NCBI GenBank assembly: GCA_946965045.2
Contig: OX337230.1
Coordinates: forward strand, 2,604,001-2,668,000
Reading direction: 5' to 3'
Length of the DNA: 64,000 bases
Source: Epithemia pelagica
Lineage: Eukaryota; Bacillariophyta; Bacillariophyceae; Surirellales; Surirellaceae
The position numbers and the translations under genes were made by a program. Positions 21,235-31,668 of this stretch are shown piece by piece. How positions within the stretch are numbered: position 1 is the first letter of the stretch; every line of letters starts with the position of its first letter. The notes below the pieces were generated by a model that made no database searches, was not told the DNA's origin, and saw nothing but the letters and a program-made list of their open reading frames with translations.

Positions 21235-22837
21235 AGGATTGATGTCTTTGATTCACAATGTAGGGATTCCCCAAACAATGGTATCTGATGGTGCCCGAGA
21301 ATTGTTCCTAGGGAAGTCCCGTGAAATATGCAACGAGTACCGCATAAAGATGGAGAAAACGGTTCCTTATAGTCCATGGCAGAACGCCGCCGAAGCGAGC
21401 ATTCGTGAACTAAAAAAGGGAGTTGTCAAAATTATGAGGACGACCGGCGCACCACGACGTTTATGGAGCTATGCTCTTAAATGGTGCTCACACGTACGGC
21501 AACTCACGGTATCCGATATCCATGAATTAGATGGACGTACACCGTTCGAGCATGTAATTGGCTCAACGCCAGACATCTCTCCATTAGCCATGTTCCAATT
21601 CTATCAGCCGGTGTATTATCGCATGCCCATGGCACAGTTTCCCTTCGAAAAAAGACTGATTGGCCGATGGTTGGGCTTAGCCGATGATTGCACCGATGAT
21701 ATGGCCTATGAAATCCTAACGCAAGAGGGCAATCATGTCACACGGAAAGATGTGTGGGCCATTCCGGAAGACGACCTGAAGAATCCGACGATTCATCAGC
21801 AGTTGTTGGACTATGATGCCGCTTTTCAAACGCAAATGAAAGAGCCGCCATCTGATGGCACAACTGGGAGCGATCCACCCCAAGACCTCATTGACGAAGG
21901 TGAACTTCTAGAGCCCTTGTTCCCAGAGGCCAAAGCCCTGGAATCCGACACGTACACGCCGGAGGAACTAGACGAATATCTCACCGCTGAAGTCATGCTG
22001 CCGCGAGGAGGTGAGAGCGCTCGAGCGAAAATCATTGGACGCACGAAAGATGCTCATGGGCGACCTATTGGTGAGCGCAACGCAAACCCAATCCTTGATA
22101 CCCGGTACTACGACGTACAGTTTCCGGATGGATCGGTCGAGTCGTATGCAACCAATATGATCGCAGAGAATCTGTATTCGCAAGTTGACCCGGAGGGCAA
22201 TGCGTTCAACACATTGAAAGCCATTGTGGGTCACCGCAGAGATGAGACCGCAGTTAAGCGAACAGACGCATCGTTCCTTGACGGCACATCACACCACACA
22301 ACGAAAGGTTGGGAATTGCAATGTGAACTGTTCGATCGATCGACTGTTTGGCTGCCGCTCAAAGACGTCAAGAATGGAAATATGATTGAAGCCGCCGAAT
22401 ACGCAGTATCCGCTGACATCGCAAAAGAGCCTGCTTTCGCATGGTGGGTGCCACGTGCACTTCGCAAACGAGACCGCATTATCAAAAAGGTAAAGTCACG
22501 TTATTGGAAGCGAACGCACAAGTATGGCATAGAGCTGCCCCACTCTGTGGAAGAAGCCCTGGCGATTGACCGCCGAACGGGGACTGACTTCTGGCGCAAG
22601 GCTATTGAGAAAGAAATGAAGAACGTTGGCATTGCTTTCGAATTTCCAGCTGATGGCGAAGTGCCTTCTGGATACAAGCATATTCCCTGTCATATGGTTT
22701 TTGACATCAAATCAGACCTGCGACGAAAGGCACGGTTGTGGCCGGAGGCCACAAAACTGATCCACCCAAAGAATCAACCTATTCTAGTGTGGTATCACGC
22801 GATAGCGTACGCATTGCTTTTACTATCGCTGCACTAA
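21142..22837 (+). pseudogene. copy 2 integrase and start of RT
   Basis: In frame from SLNGDTDALIFTDGKGFDHV (first integrase Asp in TDG) through SDGARELF and NAAEASIREL, with 34 residues between the second Asp and the Glu. The pre-integrase zinc-binding segment is deleted. RT begins VFDIKSDLRRKARL, then one A is missing at about 22737 and the frame ends WYHAIAYALLLLSLH. Confidence 0.85.
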
Positions 22838-24205
22838 ATGGTCTAGATGTTCTCGTCGGGGACGTGCAAAACGCATATCTCAACGCACCGACTAAAGAGA
22901 AGACCTATACCACCGCGGGACTCGAATTTGGACCAGATAAGGTTGGACAACCTGCACTGATAGTGCGCGCATTATATGGTCTCAAAAGTTCTGCCGCAAG
23001 GTGGCGTGATCACATCGCCGCAACGCTCCGCGATATGGGATCCGGATGTATGGCTTCGAGCGAACACTCAACCATCTGATGGGTTCCAGTATAACGAGTA
23101 TGTTTTGGTCTATATTGATGATCTGCTGATTGTTAGTCATGATCCCAAAACCGCGATGCAGGACCTGCAGAGGCGCTATACAATCAAGCCCGACAGTATC
23201 AAACCGCCAGACAAATACTTGGGATCCGAAATACGGCGTTATACCATACCCGACACGCAAGATCCGTCGAACCGTGATCGTTGGGCCATGTTCGCTGACA
23301 AGTATTGTAAGCGTGCTCTTGCCGAAGTCGAAAGGGAACTGGAGAAATCCGGAGAAAAGCTGAAGTCAAAAGTGACGACGCCGATCGCCGATGGATATCG
23401 CCCGGAATTGGATGCGACTCCTGAACTTAACGCAAGACGTGCGAACTATTACCAAGGACTGATCGGTATTCTCCGTTGGATTGTTGAACTCGGTCGTATC
23501 GACATTACAACCGCAGTCTCCCATATGTCCCGTTTTATGGCGAATCCACGAGAAGGACATCTCGAGCAAACGTTGCACATCTTCGCGTATCTGAAGAAGT
23601 ACGATAAATCCGCCATTGTGTTCGACGACACAACCCCTGACTTCGACGAGTCACGTTTTACCCGACCGGATTGGTCTGAGTATTATCCTGATGCTGCCGA
23701 ACCGATTCCGCCAAACGCACCAGCACCGCGTGGAAACGCTGTCACCACGACTTGCTTTGTCGATGCTGATCATGCTGGATGTCGTGTCACACGGCGCTCT
23801 CAAACAGGAGTCCTACTGTTCTTGCAACGAGCACCGATCATGTGGTATTCAAAACGACAAAACACTGTTGAGACGTCTACATTTGGCAATGAGTTCGTGG
23901 CGATGAAAACTGCCATTGAAATGATTAAAGCATTTCGTTGTAAGTTGCGAATGATGGGTTTCCCGTTGGATGGAGAGACGAATGTGTTTTGCGACAATGA
24001 ATCTGTGTTTAAGAACTCGACGCAGCCAGAATCAGTCCTAAAGAAGAAGCACAACGCAATTTCTTATCATCGGACTCGTGAAGCGCAAGCTGCTGGACTT
24101 GTGCGCATTGCATGGGAAGAAGGTGAAACGAATCTTGCCGATATCCTAACCAAACTGCTACCCGGACCTCGATTGCGATTCCTGGCCCAACGTATCATGT
24201 GGTAG
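22738..24205 (+). pseudogene. copy 2 RT and RNase H
   Basis: GDVQNAYLNAP and ALYGLKSSAARW in the first part. A 20-bp deletion at about 23041, between two GAT triplets (GGGATCCGGATG), breaks the frame. The rest (22976-24205) has VYIDDLLIVSHDP, ILRWIVELGRIDI, CFVDADHAG and LADILTKLLPG and ends before the 3' LTR. Confidence 0.85.
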
Positions 24206-24326
24206 CACCCCTTTTAGATCCAAAATGGGATCGCCCCTTTTGAAGAATAGTCCGACGTACTGGACCGGCCTCTGCTGACATGATGAACTAAACGAAGTTG
24301 CCCACCCCGATTTTGTTCGCGGGGAC

Positions 24327-24566
24327 TGAATAAATAATCACGGGCGCCCCCTTTGTAACCTACGAAGGGCCTCGCCATGCCTCGCTCCGCATCGCCTGGC
24401 ATCGCCCGGCCCCTAGTTGCGTGTTCGCTAGTGGGTACCGTGGTCGCTGTTTGGCCGCTACGTGAGCGATTTGCCCACAAAGGGCACCCCTAGTTTATTT
24501 ACCATAATTTCTGATAGTTTGATTGTTGCAAGCCGTATATTGCGTCATGCCGTCAGTTTTTATTCA
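24327..24566 (+). repeat. 3' LTR of copy 2
   Basis: 240 bp, TGAATAAATAATC...TTTTTATTCA, preceded by a short purine run (GCGGGGA) that may act as the polypurine tract. Confidence 0.92.
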
Positions 24567-25195
24567 AAGACATCAATCCTTCAGGATGTTGCTTTTTCGA
24601 CCTCCAGGGATAAACGTGGTCGAATCCTTTGCCGTCGGTAAAGATCGAGGCGCCCGTGTCCCCGTTCAGTGATACCAGCCATGGTGAAAGGGATGGTGAG
24701 ATCGGCATCCGGTACGTGGATACAATGCGTGCTGTGCGGGTCAAACTGTTTATGTACGTCGTTGACAACGATGCCATGGGCACGCATCTGGTTCGGACAG
24801 AGTAACGAACTGTCCATACGGTCCACTAAAAACAATGCTTGGTGGATGACAAGCAAGTAAGACTGGTTTTCGCTGTCAGTCCAGACAGTAGCAACAGTCG
24901 CAATAGGGACATTAGTCAGCGGATTATATTCCTCCGCGAACGGATGCACACTGATATAGCGGTGGGCTTCGGAGAGCATTGCAAAGTCTCTTCCCACGGC
25001 ACAGGTGTCCGCATGTGAGTCCAACTCACAGGTGAGCTCAATGGTTTCAACACCATATTCGTCGGTGTTCATAGCACATAGAGGATGTGCGAAACGGTTA
25101 GAATAACGATAATGGGTGCCTACATGTGCATTCGATTGAACAATAAGATTCGTTTTATCATTTTTTACTGCTTCGGCAGCGGATACACAGGGCAC
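24567..25195 (-). pseudogene. copy 1 protease, with pol deletion junction
   Basis: The aspartic protease motif is CELDSHADTCAVG (DSH where most copia proteases have DSG/DTG). It runs to MAGITERG, where the 622-bp deletion junction (24673/24674) throws it out of frame, and ends at the copy 2 insertion site. The protease would cut the polyprotein. Confidence 0.85.
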
Positions 25196-25201
25196 ACTCC
25201 A

Positions 25202-25924
25202 TCAGGAGGAAGGAGACAGGTCGGCAGACTTGTCAGAGACATTCGGGTCACGGACATCGAATTCAAGATCGGCGGAATAACGACCGCATACATTACGCCT
25301 TTTATTTGCGGCAGCCAATTGTCCATTGGCAAGCAAAGTGTATTTTAAAGCTTCGTCGAACACTTCCGTGTGCTCGGCTAAGCGTTTGCACACATGGTAC
25401 ATTTGGCGCTCTTCACGTTCATGGCCTGACATTTTAGACCAGCGCCAACACCAAATTGGACTATTGTGGACAATAGTGTCGATCTCTTCGCGGAAGCCTC
25501 CTTTCAGCACGCTTTGGTCATGCTTGGTAAGTGTGCAGACGTTGCGAGTCTCTTCAGCATACTTGCCTTTGACCGGTAGCGGCAGCTTCACAAAGATGTC
25601 GCCCTCCTCCGGGACTGGCGGGATGGTCATATGACTCATATCAGGACGTCCGTCCTCTTCCCATTGCCACATCGGTGGATAGGTCTCGTATTCCCCCATG
25701 GGGCGATTACATACGGATTTGACGGACGCAGATCTGGGCTCGTTCGGTTGCGCTTTAGCCTTATGCGCGAAACGTCCAAAGCTGTTGCCAGCTGAGGACT
25801 TTGTCGGCTGCGCATCATCTTCGGATGATTTTGCAGGTGAGGCGGAAGCGCGGAACTTAGAGTGCTTGTCTGGCGACGGTACGTTGTCAACAGAGGAGTC
25901 AAGCAAGCTCTCGTCTACTTCCAT
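25202..25924 (-). pseudogene. copy 1 gag-protease linker
   Basis: 240 aa from MEVDESLLDSSVDN to LSPSS. It stops where copies 2 and 3 read SPSSLWSVPC (TTA changed to TGA). It includes MWQWEEDGRPDMSHM and a WSKMSGHEREERQ region of unknown role. Two stops (TAG, TAA) separate it from gag. Confidence 0.8.
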
Positions 25925-25993
25925 AACGACCGATACGTTGGTCTTAGCCTCCGGCTTAGCGTCGTCTTCTTAAATGTCTACTGAGATTGCGTC

Positions 25994-27271
25994 CTAAGCA
26001 TTACTCCCATGCGACGTTTTCGATCTCTTCGACGATGCGTTGGAAGAGTCGTCTGTGGTGATGGATCCAAGCTTCCGCTTGTCTTTGCGCTCTTTGCGAA
26101 GAGCCAGGACTTGTTTGCGTTCGTCTTCCGTCAGGTCTGCCCATTCGTCGGCATCGTAGTGACCAGCATGAACGCGGTCCTTCTTCTTCTTGCTCTTTTT
26201 CTGGTTGCGCCCTTTTGCCTTTCCTTTGCTTGGGGTGGTACCAGCAGCGGCGATCTTGCGAGAGTCGTCCTGCGTTTCGGTCTTTGCAGCACTGTGCACA
26301 GTCAAAAAGTATTGCTGGCACGCTTCAAAGTTCTCCAACTTCTCCTGGTCACCGTTGACGACGGTCTTGGCTTGGACGAGCGTCGGATCGGTGATCCCAT
26401 TCATGAAATCGGTCACCTTTTTTGTGTCCGCGACCGTTTCGCCAAGCTCTTCCAGGGTGTTGTGCGCATGTTGGTGACGGTGGATGTAGTCATGGAAGCG
26501 GTACTTCCTTCGCCCTGTAAACTTAGCATTTGCGATCTGCGCATAAGCCTGTTTCTTGCGCAGGATGCTTGCGGCCTGTCCAGTGGCTTGCCGCTTGACA
26601 GTTAGGTAGGCCTCACGGCCGTCCTTCGATTTTGCATGCGTTTTAGCAAATGTCCATGCCGGGCCATCGTAGATAAGAGGGTAGTACAGCTCATACACTC
26701 TACGTCGGTCGGCTTTGTACTGATGACGAGTGGTCGCGACTAGGTCGTCGTCAATGCAGTTGTAATCGGCGGTTAGTGCGTCGTCCGGTACGTCGGACTC
26801 CTCACGCAATACGTAGGTGAGCGGCACTCCCGTTGTCGGATTGCGGTGCTGACCCAAGTACGTGCGCCACATTCCGTCGTGACGTTCCCAATCGGCAAGG
26901 TGCGTTAGCCTTTTGGGTGGTACTGGGTCATCCTGACCATCAGTGGTGGTGGCATTCGCGAGTTCCGTTACGCGTTTCATCCACTTAGTGATTACGTCAC
27001 CAGTATAACCACCAGCATCAAGGTCCTGGCCACGGACAGAACGATATTCCAACCACATTTGGAAGCCAAGGAACTTCAGGTTGATTTGGTAGGGTAGAGT
27101 CACACCGTCGGGTAGGTTCTTGGCTAATGTCTTCAGCATGGGCTTGACTTCGTTGATGGGAATCTCCAAGAACTGATCCGTTGTTGTGAAGCCCTGTTGC
27201 GTTAGGTGCCCAATGGTGGCATTGTCGTAGCCACAGCGGCCCAGTGCAGTACGGAAGGTATTTGCGGCCAT
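25994..27271 (-). CDS. gag: copy 1 Gag
   Basis: 425 aa, uninterrupted, starting MAANTFRTALGRCGYDN after a leader of about 495 bp. The C-terminal part is basic (KGKAKGRNQKKSKKKKD), likely nucleic-acid binding, with no CCHC knuckle. It ends at a TAG after ...SHGSNA, exactly as in copy 3, whereas copy 2 reads through this site. Gag forms the virus-like particle that packages element RNA. Confidence 0.88.
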   Translation of the reverse strand: MAANTFRTALGRCGYDNATIGHLTQQGFTTTDQFLEIPINEVKPMLKTLAKNLPDGVTLPYQINLKFLGFQMWLEYRSVRGQDLDAGGYTGDVITKWMKRVTELANATTTDGQDDPVPPKRLTHLADWERHDGMWRTYLGQHRNPTTGVPLTYVLREESDVPDDALTADYNCIDDDLVATTRHQYKADRRRVYELYYPLIYDGPAWTFAKTHAKSKDGREAYLTVKRQATGQAASILRKKQAYAQIANAKFTGRRKYRFHDYIHRHQHAHNTLEELGETVADTKKVTDFMNGITDPTLVQAKTVVNGDQEKLENFEACQQYFLTVHSAAKTETQDDSRKIAAAGTTPSKGKAKGRNQKKSKKKKDRVHAGHYDADEWADLTEDERKQVLALRKERKDKRKLGSITTDDSSNASSKRSKTSHGSNA

Positions 27272-27521
27272 GGTTCAAGGGTCGGATAAAGGGTAGGAGG
27301 GTAGTAGAAGGTCAAACGGATGGCAAGGGAAGGCTTGTTCTTGTGCAGAAATTTGCAATTGTGATGGGAGGGGCGAATTTCTGTGAGCCAACAATCTGCG
27401 AGTGAATCGGCGAGTAGTCGTCCGGCGATTCCGCGAGCGAGCGAGCTGGCGATCGGCGAATACGCGAGTCGGCGAACCGGCGATTCCGCAAGCAAGCAGG
27501 CACGTGTCAAAAGCCAGCAGG

Positions 27522-27529
27522 CTTATATA
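27522..27529 (-). promoter_or_regulatory. TATA-like box in the leader, copy 1
   Basis: Plus strand CTTATATA, that is TATATAAG on the coding strand, at the same place as in copies 2 and 3. Confidence 0.4.
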
Positions 27530-27767
27530 ATTGAGTCGTACGGCGCGCGTGGATGGACGGTCAACGTGTACGAGCACGTGCACGGTACGTTGTGCAGTCG
27601 CAAGTCACAAATAAGCGATTGGGTCCCACAGTGACAGAAACAAGTCACAGAGATGACACAAGCGAGCGAGTGACGAAGCCGCTTAGCGCGAACACCTCTC
27701 GAGCGTTGATCAGGCGCTTGCCGTCCGGCGAATAGTGGGGAAACAACAGACAGTGGGTCTGATAAAC

Positions 27768-28007
27768 TGAATAAAAACTGACGGCCAGACGCAATATACG
27801 GCTTGCAACAATCAAACTATCAGAAATTATGGTAACTAAACTAGGGGTGCCCTTTGGGGGCAAATCGCTCACGTAGGGGCCAAACAGCGACCACGGTACC
27901 CACTAGCGAACACGTAACTAGAGGCCGGGCGATGCCAGGCGATGCGTAGCGAGGCATGGCGAGGCCCTTTGTAGGTTACAAAGGGGGCGCCCGTGATTAT
28001 TTATTCA
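27768..28007 (-). repeat. 5' LTR of copy 1
   Basis: 240 bp, same termini as the 3' LTR, followed by the TTTTT duplication. Confidence 0.92.
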
Positions 28008-28012
28008 TTTTT

Positions 28013-28216
28013 CCTCTTCCTATGAGTCCTTTGATGGTTAGCATCCTTGGATATAGGTGGCGACCCGTGTTTCCCGTCAAAGTTCCTCGATGCGTTTAAT
28101 TCCATTGATTTATAGTATGATATCAAACCATGAATATTGGACTTCAGATTCTTTTCCGTCGGAGTCTGCCGTGCTAGCTTGAAATATGGCATAAACCAAG
28201 GTTCAGGGAGTGTCAA
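28013..28216 (-). CDS. unrecognised short ORF truncated by copy 1
   Basis: Ends THRKRKNE at the LTR. Removing copy 1 and one TTTTT joins it to QRQLRTIMKW on the other side (stop at about 14418). This gives the pre-insertion sequence but no recognisable protein. Confidence 0.25.
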
Positions 28217-28430
28217 TAATACCTAGAACACCTATATTGGCTATATTCTCCAATAGGTAGTTCTACGCGGCAGATCAATCGCATATAGCCAAGATTCCTG
28301 TACGAATATAGATTAGGCACGATTGAGTCACGAAGATCTATTCACTCCTAATTTATGTATACTCCACGATCGAACTAGTCCTATGTCTCATAGGCTATGT
28401 TATATTTCTATTCTCCAAGATCCGCTGGAC

Positions 28431-29358
28431 TTAACCGTATCGCGTTAATCGCGGATTGAGGCTTATACCCTTCCTGGAGTCTGAATATACAATGGGCTTC
28501 TGGCCTCCCTTCGACTTGCAGGTTTTGACAAGCTCTGCCTTGATCTGGAGGAGTGCTGTGTCTTGGAATGACAGCTTGAGATACAGGTTACGGCGATTCA
28601 CTCCAAAGGACGATGGCGCCATGACAAATTCTGTCTCGTGTCAGATGTCAGGCCCGTTAATGTCCCCAAATCATTGACCATGGCTTCCGATGCCGTGGCA
28701 GTAATGAAAAGAATGGGAATGGGCATCTTTGATTGTCAAATCATGGTCCTGAACAAGCACTTTCGAAGCTCGCCAAACTCAGTACGTTACTCCATGCCAT
28801 GGCTGGCATATAGATGACATTCATCGATGGCTACCAAGCACAAGCTTCCATGATGGCAACATCGCCCAAATGTTTTTTTGCCATTCGATGCTGCTGGTAA
28901 TTTCTTGTGGCGAAGTGAAAAGAAAAATATGTTTTTTGGCTGCATCAGTTTTTGTAATGGCCTCCAAATGAGAGCAGAGAATGTCATTGAGCTTCCGAGA
29001 GTGGATGACGTCGAGATTGAAGACTTGGATGTAATGCTGTAGCTTAATGAAAGGTTCATCAATTTAGTCGTTTGGTCCATGCTCAATAGGGGTACAATTG
29101 TCAGTGTAATCGCTCTGCATAGAAAGCTTGACATATCACGTACAGCCTATTTGCCGCCTCCTGTCGATTGTACAAGGAGGAGTGGACGGAGGACTGGAGT
29201 ATTGGCATGTTAGATTCATATTGAACCTCATGCCAAAATATCTTTAATTTCCAGGGTTTGACAAAATCATATCCCTTTCCATCAGTAAATATCCGTGTGA
29301 AGATCAAGTGATGGGCACTTGGAGAACATCTCGTCACAAAACCATCATCCCTTGACAC
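28431..29358 (-). pseudogene. SF2 (RecQ-like) helicase remnant
   Basis: Minus-strand frames contain, in order: NCTPIEHGPND and KLNDILCSHLEAI; HIFLFTSPQ; LVAIDECHLYASHG (motif II, DECH); PILFITATAS (motif III); and then NRRNLYLKLSF and KPIVYSDSRKGI, like the second RecA domain. The order fits motifs Ia to IV of a DExH helicase. The frame changes at least three times and motif I (Walker A) is not seen. It would unwind DNA if intact; this copy is dead. Confidence 0.6.
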
Positions 29359-29418
29359 TCAGGAATTTGAGATATGGAGCTTTCTTGAAACAGAAATGGT
29401 TTATATGGTAGATAAAGT

Positions 29419-29703
29419 CTATCCTGGTACTGTTAAGAGCATGCAACATGTGTCATCAGAAGTGAATATGAAAAGGAAGGCGACCTTGAAATTTCCATAT
29501 GCAACTACTCCATTTGTCACAAGATAAGTTTCCCTGTTTCCATGATAAGTTTCCCTGTTTCCATGATTTGGTGACGATAAATCAATTTGTTGTTGTTTAG
29601 CAGCAGGCAGTGACACTTTAAATGCAACATACAAGACACTGTCTTGCGTGACCTCTCTCTTATTCAGAATTGTCTTAGCCAGTGGGAAGATTTGGGGTTC
29701 CAC
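29419..29703 (-). CDS. unrecognised ORF next to the helicase remnant
   Basis: 94 aa with an internal exact 21-bp duplication (29523-29543 and 29544-29564, GATAAGTTTCCCTGTTTCCAT region) giving NHGNRETYHGNRETY. It may be the upstream part of the helicase gene. No motif. Confidence 0.25.
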   Translation of the reverse strand: MEPQIFPLAKTILNKREVTQDSVLYVAFKVSLPAAKQQQIDLSSPNHGNRETYHGNRETYLVTNGVVAYGNFKVAFLFIFTSDDTCCMLLTVPG

Positions 29704-29876
29704 TGCCCATGGTGCTGTCCTGAGTACAAAGTTTCACCGTGGAAATCTCTTTATTATGCCTCTGGGAAATTCAATTGCAAAAATCAAAATGCAAGCACTC
29801 GCACATCGATGGACATAAGCAAATTGGCAAGTTGGTACATTCAGGAAGCGCTGGATTGTCACTCATTCTTTGACTA

Positions 29877-30195
29877 GCAAGAAACCTACCCGTTATCCCT
29901 AGGAAAAAGAGGCGACCAAACCCCATTTGAGCAACATTCTCATTTATTTGACAAGTTCCCAGACGACAGGACGAGGGTAAAGGCTACACAATTGTTGATT
30001 GAATGTTTCAAGAAGAAGAATTTGGAAATCAAAGCACAGGAGAAGGTCATGGTGGAGACTGAACATGCAGTCGATGGAATGCAAAGGATCATTGCACGCG
30101 ATAACAACTCAGACAAACAACGACAACAGAAGAAGAAGCAACGCAACCAAGCCAGGGAGGAGCAAAGAGCAGGACCGGTGGATGAGCAGGTATAA
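29877..30195 (+). CDS. unrecognised charged ORF, likely coiled coil
   Basis: Open from QETYPLSLGKRGDQ to GPVDEQV. The C-terminal half is Lys/Gln/Arg/Glu-rich (DKQRQQKKKQRNQAREEQ), suggesting a helix or coiled coil. No start codon before 29992. Confidence 0.3.
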
Positions 30196-30354
30196 TTGGA
30201 GGTGGACAAAGAGGAATTGGGAAGCTACTGTATTTAGCGGTAGTGAAGCCTCACCAAATGTACCTCTCTCGGCCAAATGAGGCTTAACCTACAAAAATTT
30301 ATAGTAAGGTTTCAAAAACAGAATGCCTCATTTTTCTATTCGTAGGCCTTATTT

Positions 30355-31668
30355 TTGTTCCCCATGATGACTCCTCCTGCTGATTCTACGACTAGAGGAG
30401 GTTCTGTATCCTCGACCTCTGATGCGGACCATGATGATGAGTGGGAGTTTGAGGAGTTAGAGCGTATTGCAAACCTCTGTGTTGGTTTCAATGATGATGA
30501 TGTTTCATCATCTGAAGCTTCTTTGTCCACAACTGGCCAGAACATTGAGCAACGACAGCAATCAAACGATCAACAACCACCATCTTCCACGAGCAGCGAG
30601 TCATCAGCATCAAACGATGAACGGAATAATGACAGTCCACCATCCAGGGCAGCAACAGAGCAAACAACACCATCGTTCACCAGGGCCATGTCGTCATCAA
30701 AGAAGAAACGAAGACGGTTTGATTCTTCACAGAAGTTGAGTATAGTGAAGACTGCAACGAAGAAGATAGAAGAAGAAGGAATGTCACAACGTGAGGCCGC
30801 TGCCCACTATAACATTGACCCCAAGCAATATAGGACTTCGAAGAAACAGGGTTCCACATTGAAAGAAACCAAATACAAGAAGGCAAAAAGTTCCTGTTCC
30901 GGTTGAAAATCAATTCTTGATCCAATTCTTGAAGATGACCTACTGCGATATGTTTTTGAGTTACGTGAACAAGGGATGGGAGTCACTATTCGTATGGTGG
31001 CACTCATGGCATCAAGTCTCATGCGTGAATTCAGGGAGAAATCAATAACCACAAGATATAACAGTGCTCGTCGCTTCATTTATCGTCATAGTTTCTGATA
31101 TCGGATGGACACATGAATCGCAGCGTGCTCCCGAAGAATCTCAAATGGAGGCATTGGATTGGATAGCCAATATGAGACTCAAAGTGTTACTGAGCATTAG
31201 ACACAAAGATTATATCCTAAATATGGATCAGACCCCTTTGCCATTTGAGTACAGCCAAAGTTCTACTCTTGCTGTGGTAGGGCAACGGTCTGTACACAAA
31301 CGTAAGTCCACTGGAGACACAAGACGTGCTACTTGTACAATTACCATCTGTGCCTCTGGGAATGTGCTGCTTGTGCAATTACCATCAGGGCCTCTGGGAA
31401 TATTCTTCCATCCATTCTGGTGTTCAAGGGAACACCGGATGGAAGAAATGGAAGAATTGCAAAGAAAGAGTTCCCATCCTGGCCTACTGACATGACTTAT
31501 GCATGTCAAAAGAATGCCTGGATGGACGAAAGAGTGATGATGTTGTGGGTACAGAAGGTTCTCAAGCCATACGTTGCTCGTGCACCTGAGAGCATTATCA
31601 TACCTATCTTATTTTTGGATTCTTACCGATGCCACCAGATGGCATCAGTTCAATAAAATCCCTACTGC
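30355..31668 (+). pseudogene. pogo/Tigger-like (Tc1-mariner superfamily) transposase remnant
   Basis: 30355-30906: acidic/Ser-rich N-terminus, then a helix-turn-helix (SQKLSIVKTATKK..SQREAAAHYNID). About 30905-31090 in another frame: LRYVFELREQGMGVTIRMVA and ARRFIYRH, a CENP-B-like second DNA-binding part. 31064-31495: YILNMDQTPLPFEYS with the first catalytic Asp near 31226, then STGDTRRATCTITICASGN. 31333-31656: VFKGTPDGR, QKNAWMDERVM and PILFLDSYRCH with the second Asp near 31618. An internal duplication of about 38 bp at 31331-31413 breaks the DDE domain, and the third acidic residue is not seen. Confidence 0.75.

Larger units (their letters stand above)
17799..24566 (+). mobile_element. 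Ty1/copia-like retrotransposon (copy 2), nested in copy 1
   Basis: 6768 bp with 240-bp LTRs, inserted in opposite orientation into the integrase region of copy 1. The flanks are ..ATCAAAGA and AAGACATC.. around an original ATCAAAGACATC, giving a 4-5 bp duplication (AAGA, or AAAGA if the last LTR base is shared). Disabled by a +1 frameshift in gag, the 622-bp pol deletion, a 1-bp deletion in RT and a 20-bp deletion in RT. Confidence 0.93.
14457..28007 (-). mobile_element. Ty1/copia-like retrotransposon (copy 1), split by copy 2
   Basis: LTRs at 27768-28007 (5') and 14457-14695 (3') are flanked by a TTTTT 5-bp target duplication (14452-14456 and 28008-28012). The internal pol sequence is interrupted between 17798 and 24567 by copy 2. 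Joining the flanks restores GTGAATCAAAGACATCAATC, which is continuous pol sequence in copy 3. Without the insert it is about 6.78 kb. The LTRs differ at eight positions, all transitions, plus one 1-bp gap (about 3.3%). Confidence 0.92.

Noticed and set aside
29235-29330. Copia integrase piece (IFTDGKGYDFVKPWK resembles IFTDGKGFDHVYPWK)
   Set aside because: The likeness covers about 15 residues, and the surrounding frames read as a helicase remnant. It was left unassigned.
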